From contig NC_049905.1 of the NCBI RefSeq assembly GCF_001411555.2, positions 1,240,001-1,304,000 of the forward strand: a stretch of 64,000 nucleotides of DNA, read 5' to 3'. Position numbers and translations under genes: made by a program. Source of the DNA: Juglans regia. Lineage: Eukaryota > Streptophyta > Magnoliopsida > Fagales > Juglandaceae. The stretch's first letter is position 1; each line of letters opens with the position of its first letter. Under the pieces are notes generated by a model. It worked only from the letters and a program-made list of their open reading frames with translations. It made no database searches and was not told where the DNA came from. This document shows positions 11,280 to 22,700 of this stretch, piece after piece.

Positions 11280-11682
11280 GTCCTCTCCACTATTATTTGT
11301 TCTGCATTTACTGCAAAAGTTGTTCTGCTAGATTGAAAATTAATGAACTATGTCACCCGCCATATGCAACAGCAAGGCCATCCATTCCAGCCACCAAGCT
11401 ACCCCCTTCTGACCCCCTTTTGTGAACGAAGTTGATAGCTATATGTTACCAACTCATATAATATTTAACAGCTAGTTTTTGCTGTGGCTTATACTGTAGG
11501 TATCTGGTTCATGTATTGCCATCATGGAACTGACGATTTGTTAAAAAATTATGTATGGAAAGCCTTTGGAAATCATAAAGCTACGTTACTACATTAATGA
11601 ATCATGAGTTAACACTTGCATGGATACATAAATATTATATGTATGTGCACGCGAGTATATACAAATAAATTATATCGCATAC

Positions 11683-12476
11683 ATGGCGGCGCCGCAACCA
11701 CAATCGCAGCCATCATCTTGCTGCCACCTCCACCTCGATTGAGAGCAAGTAGTAGTACTAGTTTCCCAGCAGCCATAGCAACAACACCATCCCCAATGTA
11801 GTTGCCGCCTGTCTTCCTCCTGCCTTCCCACAAACGAAGTCCATCCAAATCCACTAGGCTTCTCCGACGTTTTCGTTTTGTGTTCCGGTCATTCCCGATA
11901 ATAACTCTCTCGTCCTGCTAGATCGCATTTTCGTTCCAAGGAAGCTGGCTCCATGACCATAACGGCCACATTCATGGAGGGACGCACATGACCGGCACCA
12001 TTTTCGAGTTCTGTAAGGCTAGGGTAAACCTTGCAATCCGAGAAACTCCAAGGAGTCTTCCTATTCTTCTTATTAAGCTCGCAATACTGACGGGGAAACT
12101 TCTACAAGACATGGGAATGAGACTTGTTAGAATTGCATTGGAATGCGAAAAACATCCCAACGAGAAGACCAAGATCATTGATGAGCCGATATGGTCGTTG
12201 TACTTCAATGGCCGAAAATTGGGTTAAGGTGCGAAAAGGGAGTCTACAGAAGATGATTTGAACGTAATGCAAATGCTGCATGCAGTGTCAATGGGAGCAA
12301 GTGTTCTTCCCAGCAAAGTGATGACTTCGAATCGTCAGGCACAGGATACTGAGTTGATGTACATGCGAACACAGTTCGAGCCAGTGATTGGCTCAAAAGG
12401 CTCCGAAACATACTACATGATTAATCCTGACAGCAACAACGAGCCTTAACTAAGCATCTTTTTTGTTAGGATCTGA
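11683..12476 (+). pseudogene. MIZ1-like pseudogene, unit B copy
   Basis: Colinear with the intact gene at 2046-2843 but disabled. The ATG context CATACATGGCGGCGCCGCAA is kept. A small net deletion after the sixth codon shifts the frame, which then stops at a TGA soon after. In the ancestral frame there is a TAG where copy A has CGG (about 11801), a TAA replacing TAT in the NGRKSGY motif (about 12225) and a TAA near the C-terminus (about 12447). The upstream 400 bp found in copy A is missing, so promoter loss may have preceded decay. The DUF617 signature is still readable between 11988 and 12449. Confidence 0.92.
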
Positions 12477-12513
12477 TGATCCCATATATGGAAATCAAGA
12501 GCTAGGCAATTAA

Positions 12514-12732
12514 GGCCTTGTTTGTTTTCCAAAAACATCTCATCTCATCTCACCTCATCATTACAACTTTCTCAAATCTCCACACAAAATAAAATAAACA
12601 ATTCAACTTTTTCAAATCTCAAAACAACAATAATATTAAAAAATATATTTTAACAATATTTTATTCAACTTTTTAACTTTAATCTCAACTCATCTCATCT
12701 CATCTCATCTCATCTCTGAAAACAAACGGGCC
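12514..12732. mobile_element. Tourist-like MITE, about 219 bp
   Basis: Inserted in unit B relative to unit A at CAATTAAGT. Termini are GGCCTTGTTTGTTTTC and GAAAACAAACGGGCC, inverted repeats, flanked by TAA/TTAA. The interior carries repeated CATCTCATCTC blocks at both ends. The TAA/TTA target and GGCC-type termini fit the PIF/Harbinger superfamily. Confidence 0.8.
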
Positions 12733-12872
12733 TTAAGTCATCATGAATTGCATCAAAAAGTAAACTTTTCATGCAATCGATTGATCATTGTATCATAGCA
12801 AATGATATTTAGTTAGAGCATTCTGTATACATCACATGACATCTTGCATCATGCATGCAGTGCCAAGAAGTG

Positions 12873-12907
<35 letters not shown>

Positions 12908-13382
12908 TAGTAGTGGAGCAATGTGCTAGGCATGTTTGTCTGGTTGGGAAAAATTCTTTTTAAAAATTAGTAATGTTCACAAAAGGCAAAAATAATATGA
13001 TTTTTTACTTAAAATTGATTAGTGAGTAGTTTAATGTATCGAAACAGAACAACAACCAGACAATGGTCGTGAAAGCTAAAGATAGCTTAAATAGGTATGA
13101 CATTTAGGATTAATTCAATTTTCAATCTAGAGCCATGATATAATATTGTTGGTGAAGATATATATATATATATATATATATATATGGAATTTCAGGATTA
13201 TCATCATTTTAAGCAATATATATGTGCTTAAAATATTTTTGCCACATTTGACCTATTTATACCAAAAGACAAATAAATCCTCACTTAAACGGACACAAAG
13301 AACATAACACAATGGTAAAAATGACATAACACACAAAACATGAACTATTAACACGTATAAACAAAAACATAGATGACCCATT

Positions 13383-13580
13383 GCCTAGTTTGTTTTCGTA
13401 TATGAGTTGAGATAAAAATTAAAAGTTGAATAAAATATTATTATAAAATATTTTTTTAATATTATTTTTATTTTAGGATTTGAAAAAGTTAAATTGTTTA
13501 TTTTATTTTATATAAAATTTTGGAAAAGTTATTATGATCAAATGAGATTAGAGGAGAACAACTGTGAAAACAAACGAGGC
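13383..13580. mobile_element. Tourist-like MITE, about 198 bp
   Basis: Termini GCCTAGTTTGTTTTCG and GAAAACAAACGAGGC are inverted repeats; the interior contains GAGTTGAGATAAAAATT and GGATTTGAAAAAGTT as in the family at 8030 and 12514. The flank repeats ATT on both sides. Confidence 0.65.
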
Positions 13581-13820
13581 ATTAACACAATATGACTGAT
13601 GTATTAACACAAACTGACAAAACAAACAAAATGGGGAAAAAAACAAGATTTTTCAATAGGGACAAAAATGTAATAAGATCAAACAAGAAAGGGGCATAAA
13701 TGGAAAAAATAGAGAAAAAAAATTGTCAAACACTAATTACTATTCATATATATAAGGGATATATATGGAAAAAATGGTACCCCAAAAAATTGCCACTATA
13801 AGGGATATATATATATATAT

Positions 13821-13989
13821 AGTAATGTTATATATAGTTGTGGAGTGCGCAAACGCTGTGCAGTCGTATTAAAAAAGAGTAAAGTCTATTTTTAAAAAAA
13901 TTATTATTTATTTATGTGAGTCTCGTATTTATTTATTTTTTTTAAGTGATTGTACGATATTTATGTATTCACGATTGTAATTATCATAT

Positions 13990-13990
<1 letters not shown>
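13821..13990. mobile_element. Short inverted-repeat element with GTGGAGT terminus
   Basis: The left end has ATAGTTGTGGAGTGCGCAAA and the right end, read on the other strand, has ACAATCGTGAATACATAAAT. The two ends are diverged inverted repeats around an AT-rich centre. A relative is at 14552. No target duplication could be placed because the flanks are TA repeats. Confidence 0.5.
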
Positions 13991-14044
<54 letters not shown>

Positions 14045-14551
14045 AAAGTAGCTGTGTTGGTGCCAAGCAGATATGTTGCTCCTGGCAATTATCGGAGGCC
14101 ACTGCAGGCTAGCAAGGGAACCTCAAGTATTGGATTGTGCCATAATATTGTTAATTATTACCATTGTTTCATAAGAGTTTTTGTTGTCTTTGGAAACTTC
14201 GAAAAAGATCAAAAAACAAGTACTTTGGAGCATCCATTGTTAGAATGGAAGATGATAGTACTATCATTTATTACTTATTTACTACTTATTTTATATTTGA
14301 ATTTTTTTTAATTTTTATTTTATTTAATGATTAAGGAAGCGACTACTAATAAAATTATATATCTTTTTAATTTTTTCTTAATAATTAAGAATGTTAAAAA
14401 AATACTTAAAAAAATGATAAAAAAATAAAAGATTTGAAATGAACTATGAATAGTAAATGAATAGTGATAGGGTATTACCCTTTTAGAATTGACGAACTAT
14501 ACGTACGTGAACGTGGACGAAAGTTCTCAGCCAAAAAATAAATAAATAATA

Positions 14552-14715
14552 ATATTAGATATAATCGTGGAGTATACAAACGCTGTATAATTATTTTAAA
14601 AAAGAGTAAGATCTATTATTAAAAAATTAATTTTTTTATATAAGTCTTACATTAACTTATTTTTTTTAAACAGATTGCACAATACAGTTTGCATATTCTA
14701 GTATTGAAAATATCA
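14552..14715. mobile_element. Short inverted-repeat element, relative of 13821
   Basis: Begins near ATAATCGTGGAGTATACAAA and ends near a sequence that reads ATACTAGAATATGCAAACTG on the other strand. A shared central motif, AAAAAAGAGTAAG, links it to the element at 13821. Unit A has a shortened, diverged remnant at about 3340-3400. Confidence 0.45.
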
Positions 14716-15537
14716 TTTCTCAAACAACGATATTACGAAATATTTTTTAATTTCAAATTTTTTATTTTTTCATCTACCCATTACCTAATTATTATTCATG
14801 TACAAATTAATACAACTTTTACAACTTTTTTTTTTAAAAAATAATCATTTTTTCAGATTTTAAAATAAAAATAATATTCAAAAATTAATTATATTCAAAA
14901 AAATTTAATTTTATAATATCTTTTTCAACTTTTTCTCTTCCCTTTCTAAAAACTTTATGAAATATCTTAATTTAAATAATTTTACTATTATATATTTATA
15001 AATAATTTTATTACTATTTGTGATTCGCTCTAACACTTTTAACATCTCACAGTCCATACCAACTTTTTGTTTTTAATCTTAAAATATTAAAGAACTTATA
15101 AAATTTGAGAAATATAATTTTATTTTATAAATTTTTATGAGTATACTTTTTCATTTCTTTAAACTTTAGAGATTTAAGTAAATTTTTCATATATTCTAGA
15201 TTAATTCTAAATAAGCGCTTGGTGAACTAAAAATAAATAAATTAAAATGGTATCCATCCTGGTCCTGCTATTTGGCCGTCTGGAATATATTTTTGGACGT
15301 TTATTTTTTTTTCTTTCATATATTTCTTTAAAAATTTATAAATACTCATTTAAAAAAAAATACGAAAATACATTCACTTTCACTTTCTTAACTAAAGAAA
15401 AAAAATTAAATTGACAAGCGGTCAGAGAACATGTAGCAAAGTAGCCTCTCTTTTCCAAATGGTATAGGCCCATACCATTAGACATTAGCATCGGAGATTT
15501 GGGAGAGTACAGACTACAGAGAGTTTTCGAAGGCTTA

Positions 15538-15740
15538 AGGGCTTGTTTGGATTCGCAAGTTATCTCAGCTCATCTCAACTCATCTCAACTCATTTCACTA
15601 CTATTTATTACTATTCAGCAACTTTAACTCATAAATCTCACTACTATTCACAACTCATCTCATTACTATTCACAATCTATCTCAACTCATCTCAGCTCAT
15701 CTCAAATCATCTCAAGTTATCTTCGAATCCAAACATTTCC
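15538..15740. mobile_element. Tourist-like MITE, 203 bp
   Basis: Inserted in unit B at GGCTTAGAAGG, which is uninterrupted in unit A (near 4573). TTA is duplicated at 15535-15537 and 15741-15743. Termini AGGGCTTGTTTGGATTCG and its partner AGGAAATGTTTGGATTCG (other strand) are inverted repeats. The interior is a run of AACTCATCTC-type blocks. It lies about 55 bp upstream of the PPR copy B start codon, in its 5' leader or promoter. Confidence 0.88.
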
Positions 15741-15793
15741 TTAGAAGGAAGTCCCCTTTACGTGACTGCTGGGGTTTATCTCCGTCTTTGATC

Positions 15794-18700
15794 ATGTGGT
15801 GTCTCCGTCGAGCAGCTCACTCTTTCAAGTAACTCTTCGTCTCTTTCTTCGATTCAAACACTTATAGAAATGCGGTTTCTTTTATCTGTTTATTTTCATT
15901 AAATAAAATTTTCTGGTTTATAGCGGCCACCAGTTACTCCTCGGAGTGCCTAATTTCTTTCTTTGATTCCTAGGAAGCAAGGTTACTGCCTTGAGGCTTC
16001 AAGGGTTTTTGGTTCAAAATCGGACACTTCAAGTAATGTGAGAGGCGACGGAGGTAGTATATGTTGTCCTGCACAATTAATTTCTCCTAAACTCCTTTCG
16101 GTAAAGTTGTTTCACCTCACTCCAGTTCTTGATAGAATCTTTGTGGGTAGTCATAGTCTTTGTTCACTTGCGGATGAATGTAGCGGTGGGAACACCCATG
16201 TGGAAGATAAATTTCTGGAACCTGAAGCAACTGCAACAGTCGATGTAATTGTGGGCAGTAACGCCGAGGAAGAAGGTGGGGAAGTTTTAGCTTTAGAAAC
16301 AGTGTTTTTGGATGATGATTTTTCAGATACTGAAAAAGGTGAGGGTGGTGAGGACTCTCACAAGAAAAAGGCTTATTTAGAGTTGTGCAAGGCTATAATG
16401 GATAGTCCAAGCCAATCTGTTGCCAGTATTCTTGATAAGTGGGTTGAGGAAGGGAATGATTTCGAACAACTGACGATTTCTGGGGTTATCATTGGCCTTC
16501 GGAGGCGTCGGATGTATAGCAAGGCATTACAGGTACTTACGTTTTTTCAAACGAACACTTTCTTATAAAAGAATTGTCTCCTGGTTTTCTCGAACGGCAT
16601 ATCTTTTGCTTGCACTTTGCCTGTGACAATTTTGTCCATTAAAAGATGAAATGAAGACGCCTTTTGTGAGTTTGTCAGTGATTATCTTAAGGCTGTCCAG
16701 CTTAGTAAGCAAACATGCTTTCAGATCCCTTATTGTGTAACGATCTTGGTGCATCAAACTTTGAAGTCAATTTATTTTTATAAGAACAACCAGCTCTCTC
16801 CACCAGGGTAAAGGTGCATGCCAGATCTGCTATTTGATATTTTTGCTGATCCTTACCATATTGCTAAAATATTAATAACAACTGACAAAAGAATTGCTAA
16901 AAAATTAAAAATTGTGGTTACCTCTCTAATCACCATTGGGACCATGTATATTTCTTACATTATGCACATCACCGCCAAGACATCTTAAAAGCAGAGGAAC
17001 CTCCATGGAATTTTTTTCTCTTCTGATTGTTTGATGTCTGTAATCATTCAGATTGTGGTTAGAATATTTTGCATTTAACTTGTTAGGCATTGGTTTTGTT
17101 TCCTGCTACTCATCAATGATGTCTTCTTCCTGAAGCTACAAGTTAAAAAAATGAAACCAAAACTTTTGCATTGCAGTACAGTTCTGATCCATGGCAATTG
17201 CAGTCTGTAGGTCATACTTTGCATTTGAATCTTGTTGCATGGTTGTGAATGAACAGATCAGAATGTAAAGCACACTTATTTTATACCATTTCAAAGGGAA
17301 AAAATATATTTTTGTTGGGTTCCTTTGTAGTTTTCTGCCTAGGATGCAAACCAGTCTTGGCATTTTTTTTTTCTGAAAATAAACAGTCAATTAACAATAA
17401 CAGCAGCTCCCCGGTGCAGATTAAACTCTTGGCCAAAATTCTACCACGCCTTGTTAGTAACAATCTGAGATGGTCAAATTATTAGCTCAGTGATGGTATA
17501 AGTGATGGAGCATAGGCAATATCATGAATATTAAAGCAGGATATGGTGGGAAATATTCATGAAGCTGACTCTATGGTTGTTCTTTTGCCAGTTTGCAGAG
17601 TGGTTGGAGACGACTAAGCAAGTTGCTTTTACTGAACGAGATTATGCTGCTCGCCTTGATTTGATTGTTAAAGTTAAAGGTATCCAAAAGGCAGAGAAGT
17701 ACATTGAGAGAATCCCAACGTCGTTTAAAGGGGAATTAGTATACCGAACCCTCCTAGCGGCCTGCGTCCATCTTGTTGACATGAACAAAGCAGAAACAGT
17801 GTTTGAGAAAATGAGGGAGCTGGAGTTGCCAATCACGGTCTCTGCTTTCAATCAAATGATAATTCTCTACAAGAGGCTTGACAAGAGAAAGGTAGCTAAT
17901 GTATTGTCTTTAATGGAGAAAGAAAATGTCAAGCCATCGCTTCTTACGTACAAGCTCTTAATAGACATCAAAGGTGAGTCAGGTGACATTGTAGGAATGG
18001 AGCAATTGTTTGAGACTATGAAGGCTGAAGGAGTATCACCCGACGTCCATGTTTTAACTGTCTTGGCTAAACATTATATATCTGGGGGGTTGAAACATAA
18101 AGCTCAAAATGTCTTGAAGGAAATTGGAGAGGAAAAGCTGAAGGGAAGTTTTGGGGCTCGCACAGCGCTGCTGGGACTCTATGCTTCCCTTGACAATTCT
18201 GACGAGGTGGCTAGAATTTGGAAGGAATGCGAATTGGATCCCAGGATGAGTGAGTGCACTGCAGCTATAGAAGCATGGGGCAAGCTGGGAAAAGTTGAGG
18301 AGGCAGAAGCAGTCTTTGAAATAATGCTTCAGAAGTGGAAGAGACTCTCTTCAATGCGGTACTGTGCACTTTTGAAAGTTTATGTTGACCAAAAGCTTGT
18401 GACAAAGGGGAAGGAATTTGTGAAGCGGATGGAAGATAATGGGTGCTGGGTTGGCCCTTTGGCTTGGGACGCATTGGTGAGACTCTTTTTGATAGCTGGG
18501 GAACTGGAGAAAGCTGACTCCATTTTGCACAAGTCAACTCAGCAGAACCGGGAAAGGGCATCATTCAGAACTTACATGGTTGTCATGGAAGAGTACGCAA
18601 AGCGGGGTGATATACATAATGCTGAGAAATTGTTCCACAGAATGCAGCAGTGTGGGTATACCGGCCGTCTCAAGCCATTTGATATTCTGATTCAGGCATA

Positions 18701-18842
18701 TATCACTGCCAAAGTTCCTGCATACGGGTTTCTAGAGAGGATGAAAGCAGAGAACATATTTCCAAACAAAGCATTTTCCTTACAGTTGGCACAAGCTGAT
18801 CCGTTCAGGAAGAACAGAGCATTGGATTTGCTTGATCTATAA
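15794..18842 (+). CDS. PPR596: PPR protein, At1g80270 (PPR596) type, copy B
   Basis: Three exons at 15794-15828, 15974-16532 and 17592-18842, with the same lengths and phases as copy A, so 614 residues again. All splice sites and the stop are intact. Replacements relative to copy A include HPF to HSF, RIFGSKSN to RVFGSKSD, ETVLL to ETVFL, QLRISGVM to QLTISGVI, EWLETAK to EWLETTK and MKQWGYTRR to MQQCGYTGR. The many silent or conservative differences suggest both copies may still be constrained, but this needs a Ka/Ks estimate. A 203-bp MITE sits just upstream of its start and could alter its leader or expression. Predicted role and presequence are as for copy A. It converges on NRPC2, whose stop is 900 bp away. 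Confidence 0.9.
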
Positions 18843-18910
18843 AGGTTAGCTTTGCTGGAGTTTGCAATATTAACGGCTAACTTAATGCAAATTTTTAGTA
18901 GTTTTATAGG

Positions 18911-18911
18911 G

Positions 18912-18939
<28 letters not shown>
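18911..18939. repeat. GA microsatellite
   Basis: A (GA)n tract in the 3' UTR of PPR copy B, orthologous to the tract after copy A. Confidence 0.9.
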
Positions 18940-18943
<4 letters not shown>

Positions 18944-19319
18944 CTCAGTTTTTGTAATTGTGACCAAGGAATTTTCTCAAAAAGTGGTTGATACTTTTTG
19001 AAAAGCCTTTTGTTGAAGTGTTTTTGTTCTTTTGCATTTCAATCCATATTTTATTAATCAATTCTCAAATGATACGAAAATTGAAAAAAAAGTAGATACA
19101 AATCAAGCGGATGCATTACAATCTCAACATATCTGGCAAGGTGAGTGTCTCGTTAATTCTTGCAATTACAATCCCTATCTTCCATTTTGAAATTATGAAC
19201 AACCAAGTGAGTGTCTCGTTAATTTTTGCTTTTGGGTATCTGCTAAAGTTTGGCACTAATTTGACTTCACCACAGAAAATTGAGAATAAATGACCAGACA
19301 TGGAAGCCTAGGCAATTGA

Positions 19320-19498
19320 AAAGTGATCTCAACTCATCTCATCATTACAACTTTTTTAAATTTTCACACAAAATATAATAAAAAATTCAACTTTTTCAAA
19401 TTAAAAAATAATAATAATATTAAAAATTAATATTCTAACAATATTTTATTTAACTCATCTAAAACTATCTCATCTCATCTCTCTATCCAAACGGAGCC
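19320..19498. mobile_element. Tourist-like MITE, about 179 bp, left end decayed
   Basis: Unit A reads GGCAATTGAGTTATACC without interruption; unit B has this element with TGA on both sides (19317-19319 and 19499-19501). The interior has CAACTCATCTCATCATTACA and CATCTCATCTC; the right end is ATCCAAACGGAGCC. It lies in the 3' flank of NRPC2. Confidence 0.75.
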
Positions 19499-19741
19499 TG
19501 AGTTATACCCCGGTTGTTTTGGCAGTCTTTAATGAAACAAGAACAAAAGCTATATATATATATATATAAATTAAGGGTAATTAAAATTTAAATGTCTGAC
19601 CATACATTGCAGTGAAAACTCAGCTGGATTGTAGTAGCCTCTAGAAGTAATTTTGTAGCATTTTTAAACGCATTACAAAAGAATATTTTTCTTTCAATTT
19701 ATGTACAATAGAGGGTCAAGAATATTCTTCGACAGTTCAAC

Positions 19742-22700
19742 TCATGGCTCTGCTAGCTTTAAGCGCGGAACAATATTCATTGATTGGAGCTCCTGAAAGC
19801 ATGCCATTGAACGGTGGAAATGTCAGCATCATGAAACTCTCAAAATAAGATCACTAAAACTTAAGAGTTAATGAAGATGCCAAACACACGGCACTCGATT
19901 TTCTAAAACCATGGACATTGCCCATTCTTATTAGCAATATTAAGTTTTTTATTTGCAATATTAGGTTTTTTTCTCTTGTATTAGGACAATATGCCTATTC
20001 TTCTTTTGATATTAACAAATTTTTTGAAAACACAAAGATTTTCCTAAAACCATTGCAGCTTGTAGATCCGCCTCGTCCCATGACACCACTAATTTATGCT
20101 CATATATTTTTACCTTCAAGTGTTTATAAGCCTTGCGCATCTGCGGCATGACTTATATTCACTTGAACAAAACTAGTGCTTCTTTTTATTATTTTCCTCT
20201 GTTATCTTTGGTATCTACACTCCTAGTTCATCATGACGACTAAAACAAGAGAGACAAATTCTACCTGCCAAGGCTCTGGCTAACCACAGTATGTTGATTT
20301 AAGTTAGGTGAATAATGGTTTGAGGCGAGTTTAGTAGGAGATGGGTTTGACAAGAATGGCTTTTGATTAGTGGTGGAGTGCAGTGGAGCTAGAAAGCATG
20401 GATTTCTCATCCAGGTGGAGCAAGGACTCATTTGAGTTTGAAAGGGTTAACTGTTGTAGCATGTGAGATCTCAACCGGGTTTTACTCAAGATATCAACAT
20501 AGAATGTCTGGGAAATTACTCGAATATAATTCATCTTTAATCCGTGCACAAGAACTTAATGAAGGACATTCTTTGATAAAATCAAATGAGAGCTATGATG
20601 GGGATAAAACCAATCAACACAATGTCAAGTCATACCTGGATTAAGAGCTTGCATGCATATGGAAGTTTCATAGTAGATATATTATCCCCATTTTTACACG
20701 ATGAACAAATTGCAGTTTTCAGCTTATGGTTGTAATATCCTAACAGACCGCATACTCTGCAAACCTGGGCAAAAAGGTAAATTGTATGAGTTGTATTGAA
20801 GTACTTGAAAAAAAAAAAATTAAACAAATAAGTTCTCTGAAATCAAAGTTCTGGTATGGGGTTATTACTTCATTCCATATAAGATACACAATAATATGTA
20901 GAGCTAGAATAACACAAATTCTGTTCAAGGCCACATACTTGCGATGAAGCACGTGGCAGTTATATGAAAAGCCTTTTACGTAGTGGAGGTTTAAAGGAAA
21001 TTGGTTAATTAGTATAAAGAGAGAGTTCTCCAAACATATTTGCAACAATCTCCAGAAATCTATTGGTTAGTATCGCCTGAAATGTTGGAAATGAACTTCC
21101 TTCTATAGATTCAAGCGGTTGTTCATTAATTCCTTGTACTACCTACCTGTTGGCGGATGAACTACAGCTGTTGAGACAATAATCACAATGACTAGTGCCA
21201 CAAGCAAGCATTGCAAGCCATATTCGGCAAACAATGTTATCATGGAGTAGCATAAAAATGAACTGATACCTGAACTTCGAAAGGATCACTAGAGATCATT
21301 AGGCGCTCAAAAATTAACATACTAGCGCCATAAGCAATCAGACAATCGCGTTCCATTTCTCCGACCCGTAGTCCTGGGACACAAATGGTTAGAAGAATAT
21401 TAGAGCCCCATAAGGTGAAATACTTTCTAATAAATGTCTAAGAGTGAGAAATTAAGGACCTCCATTTCGAGCTCTCCCTTCTGTGGGTTGTCTTGTTAGC
21501 ATGACACGGGGCCCACTACCTCGAGCATGCATTTTATCTAGGACCTAGTTGTCACAAAACTATTGGTTATAAAAAAAAATGAATATCTAAGATAGGTATT
21601 TAAAAGGTAAACTTGATATGACATTCCATGTATACGAAGAGAAATGGTGTGAAACATAAAATATTTACATGCATTTATTATGTGAAACCGCAACCAAATG
21701 AAGGCATTTCTATCACAGTAAGTTATTGAAATGAAGCTGCTATCAGTAAAACAGTAATAAAATAATCTAAAGCATACAAATAAATCCTCAATGATTAGGG
21801 AACAATGAACAGCAGATATGCATAAACAATAAAAAGCTGATGGGTCAGGGTCTTGGATCATTTTCCACAATTTAAATTGGCAAAATTTCTTCTAAAAGCA
21901 AATGATTGAAAAGTGGTTTGAATTGAAGCCCAAGTGCTCATTTGATTAAATGAGATGGAGAATACAATAAGACAATTTGATAATATATTTCTTTTTTCAT
22001 AAGAATACCACGTATTGTTGAAAAGCGCTGAGGGCGCAACCCAAGTATAGAGGGGTACAAAGGGGAATGCCTAATTTAAGGAAAGTTAAGGAAGCAAGAG
22101 CTCGTAAAATCTAAGAAGGATTTGAAATGGGAGTCCTTATGAACCATAGTCCATTCATACAAAGATCCAAGCATGAAAGTAATCAACTCTGGCAAAGTTC
22201 TTTCGCAATCTTTGAAGTTTCAGGCATTACGCTGCTTCCAAAATCCAAATACTCCTCATCAAGCACAAAGGCACCATCCTTTCAACTTTGTACCCATGAA
22301 TCCACCCAGCATACCTCCCCAAGCCTCCTTTAGCTCCACCATTCAAAAATTCATCCCCCATTCTATCCCAAGAAGTTGTAAGATTGTTACCTACAAGACA
22401 CTAGCCACTTCATAGTGAAGCAACTGGTGATCAATGATTTCTCTACTATTCTTGCACATGCAACACCAATCCATTACCATTTTGTGCCGCCTCCTCAGAT
22501 TGGAGATAGTAAACTTGAGCTTCTGTGTTTCGTGAGTAGGACTGAGCCATATAAGTGAAAATTTTCATGATCAAGCGAGAAACACCCTTACGTTAAAAGC
22601 AGAAAGATTGAGCCTGAGGCAATTTATCTATACCCTTGGTGGCTAGTTGTATGCACCCTTTTGAATAGTTCGTCTGTGGTCAAACTTAAGGGCACATATG

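Larger units (their letters stand above)
9366..11324. other. Spacer between duplicated units with coding-like debris
   Basis: This stretch has no match in unit A or B. Around 9453-9837 is an exon-like plus-strand stretch (frame includes SLLEDLPETETIDESFTF and, after 9760, WDNRDTTAVHIPCNSDQ) ending at a possible GT donor (CCTGTAAAG|GTTAG). Around 10845-11100 is another coding-like piece (APPKAEIDDAF, then YSKIHNLIATKSRIEYSLP) interrupted by stops. I do not recognise the parent gene. The pieces could be exons of one decayed gene or captured fragments. Confidence 0.35.
12900..14010. other. Unit B-specific block between two TA tracts
   Basis: Unit A has one TA tract here; unit B has TA tracts at about 12873-12899 and 13999-14040 with 1.1 kb between them. 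The block is AT-rich, has an inner TA tract (13160-13185), and holds two MITEs (13383 and 13821). It has no gene. Either unit A lost it by recombination between TA tracts or unit B gained it. Confidence 0.6.
11325..20168. repeat. Tandem segmental duplication, unit B
   Basis: Second copy of unit A. Relative to A it has lost about 270 bp between two CAAGGC microhomologies (A positions about 1010-1281) and about 400 bp upstream of the MIZ1-like gene. It has gained Tourist-like MITEs at 12514, 15538 and 19320 and about 1.1 kb between two TA tracts (12900-14010). Its right end passes directly into the terminal intron of NRPC2, so unit B supplies the terminal exon that lies next to the rest of that gene. 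Confidence 0.93.

Noticed and set aside
11189..11425. Open frames over the GA tract encoding RERERE or SLSLSL runs
   Set aside because: These are translations of a microsatellite.
14039..14311. Open frame MLKVAVLVPSRYVAPGNYRR, with a relative at 3040-3265
   Set aside because: It is conserved only because it lies in the duplicated units. It starts within a TA repeat, the two frames diverge in sequence and end differently, and no domain is visible; it is the 3' flank of the MIZ1-like genes.
18265..18564. Minus-strand 99-codon open frame in PPR copy B
   Set aside because: Shadow of PPR coding sequence; the matching antisense frame is not open over the same span in copy A.
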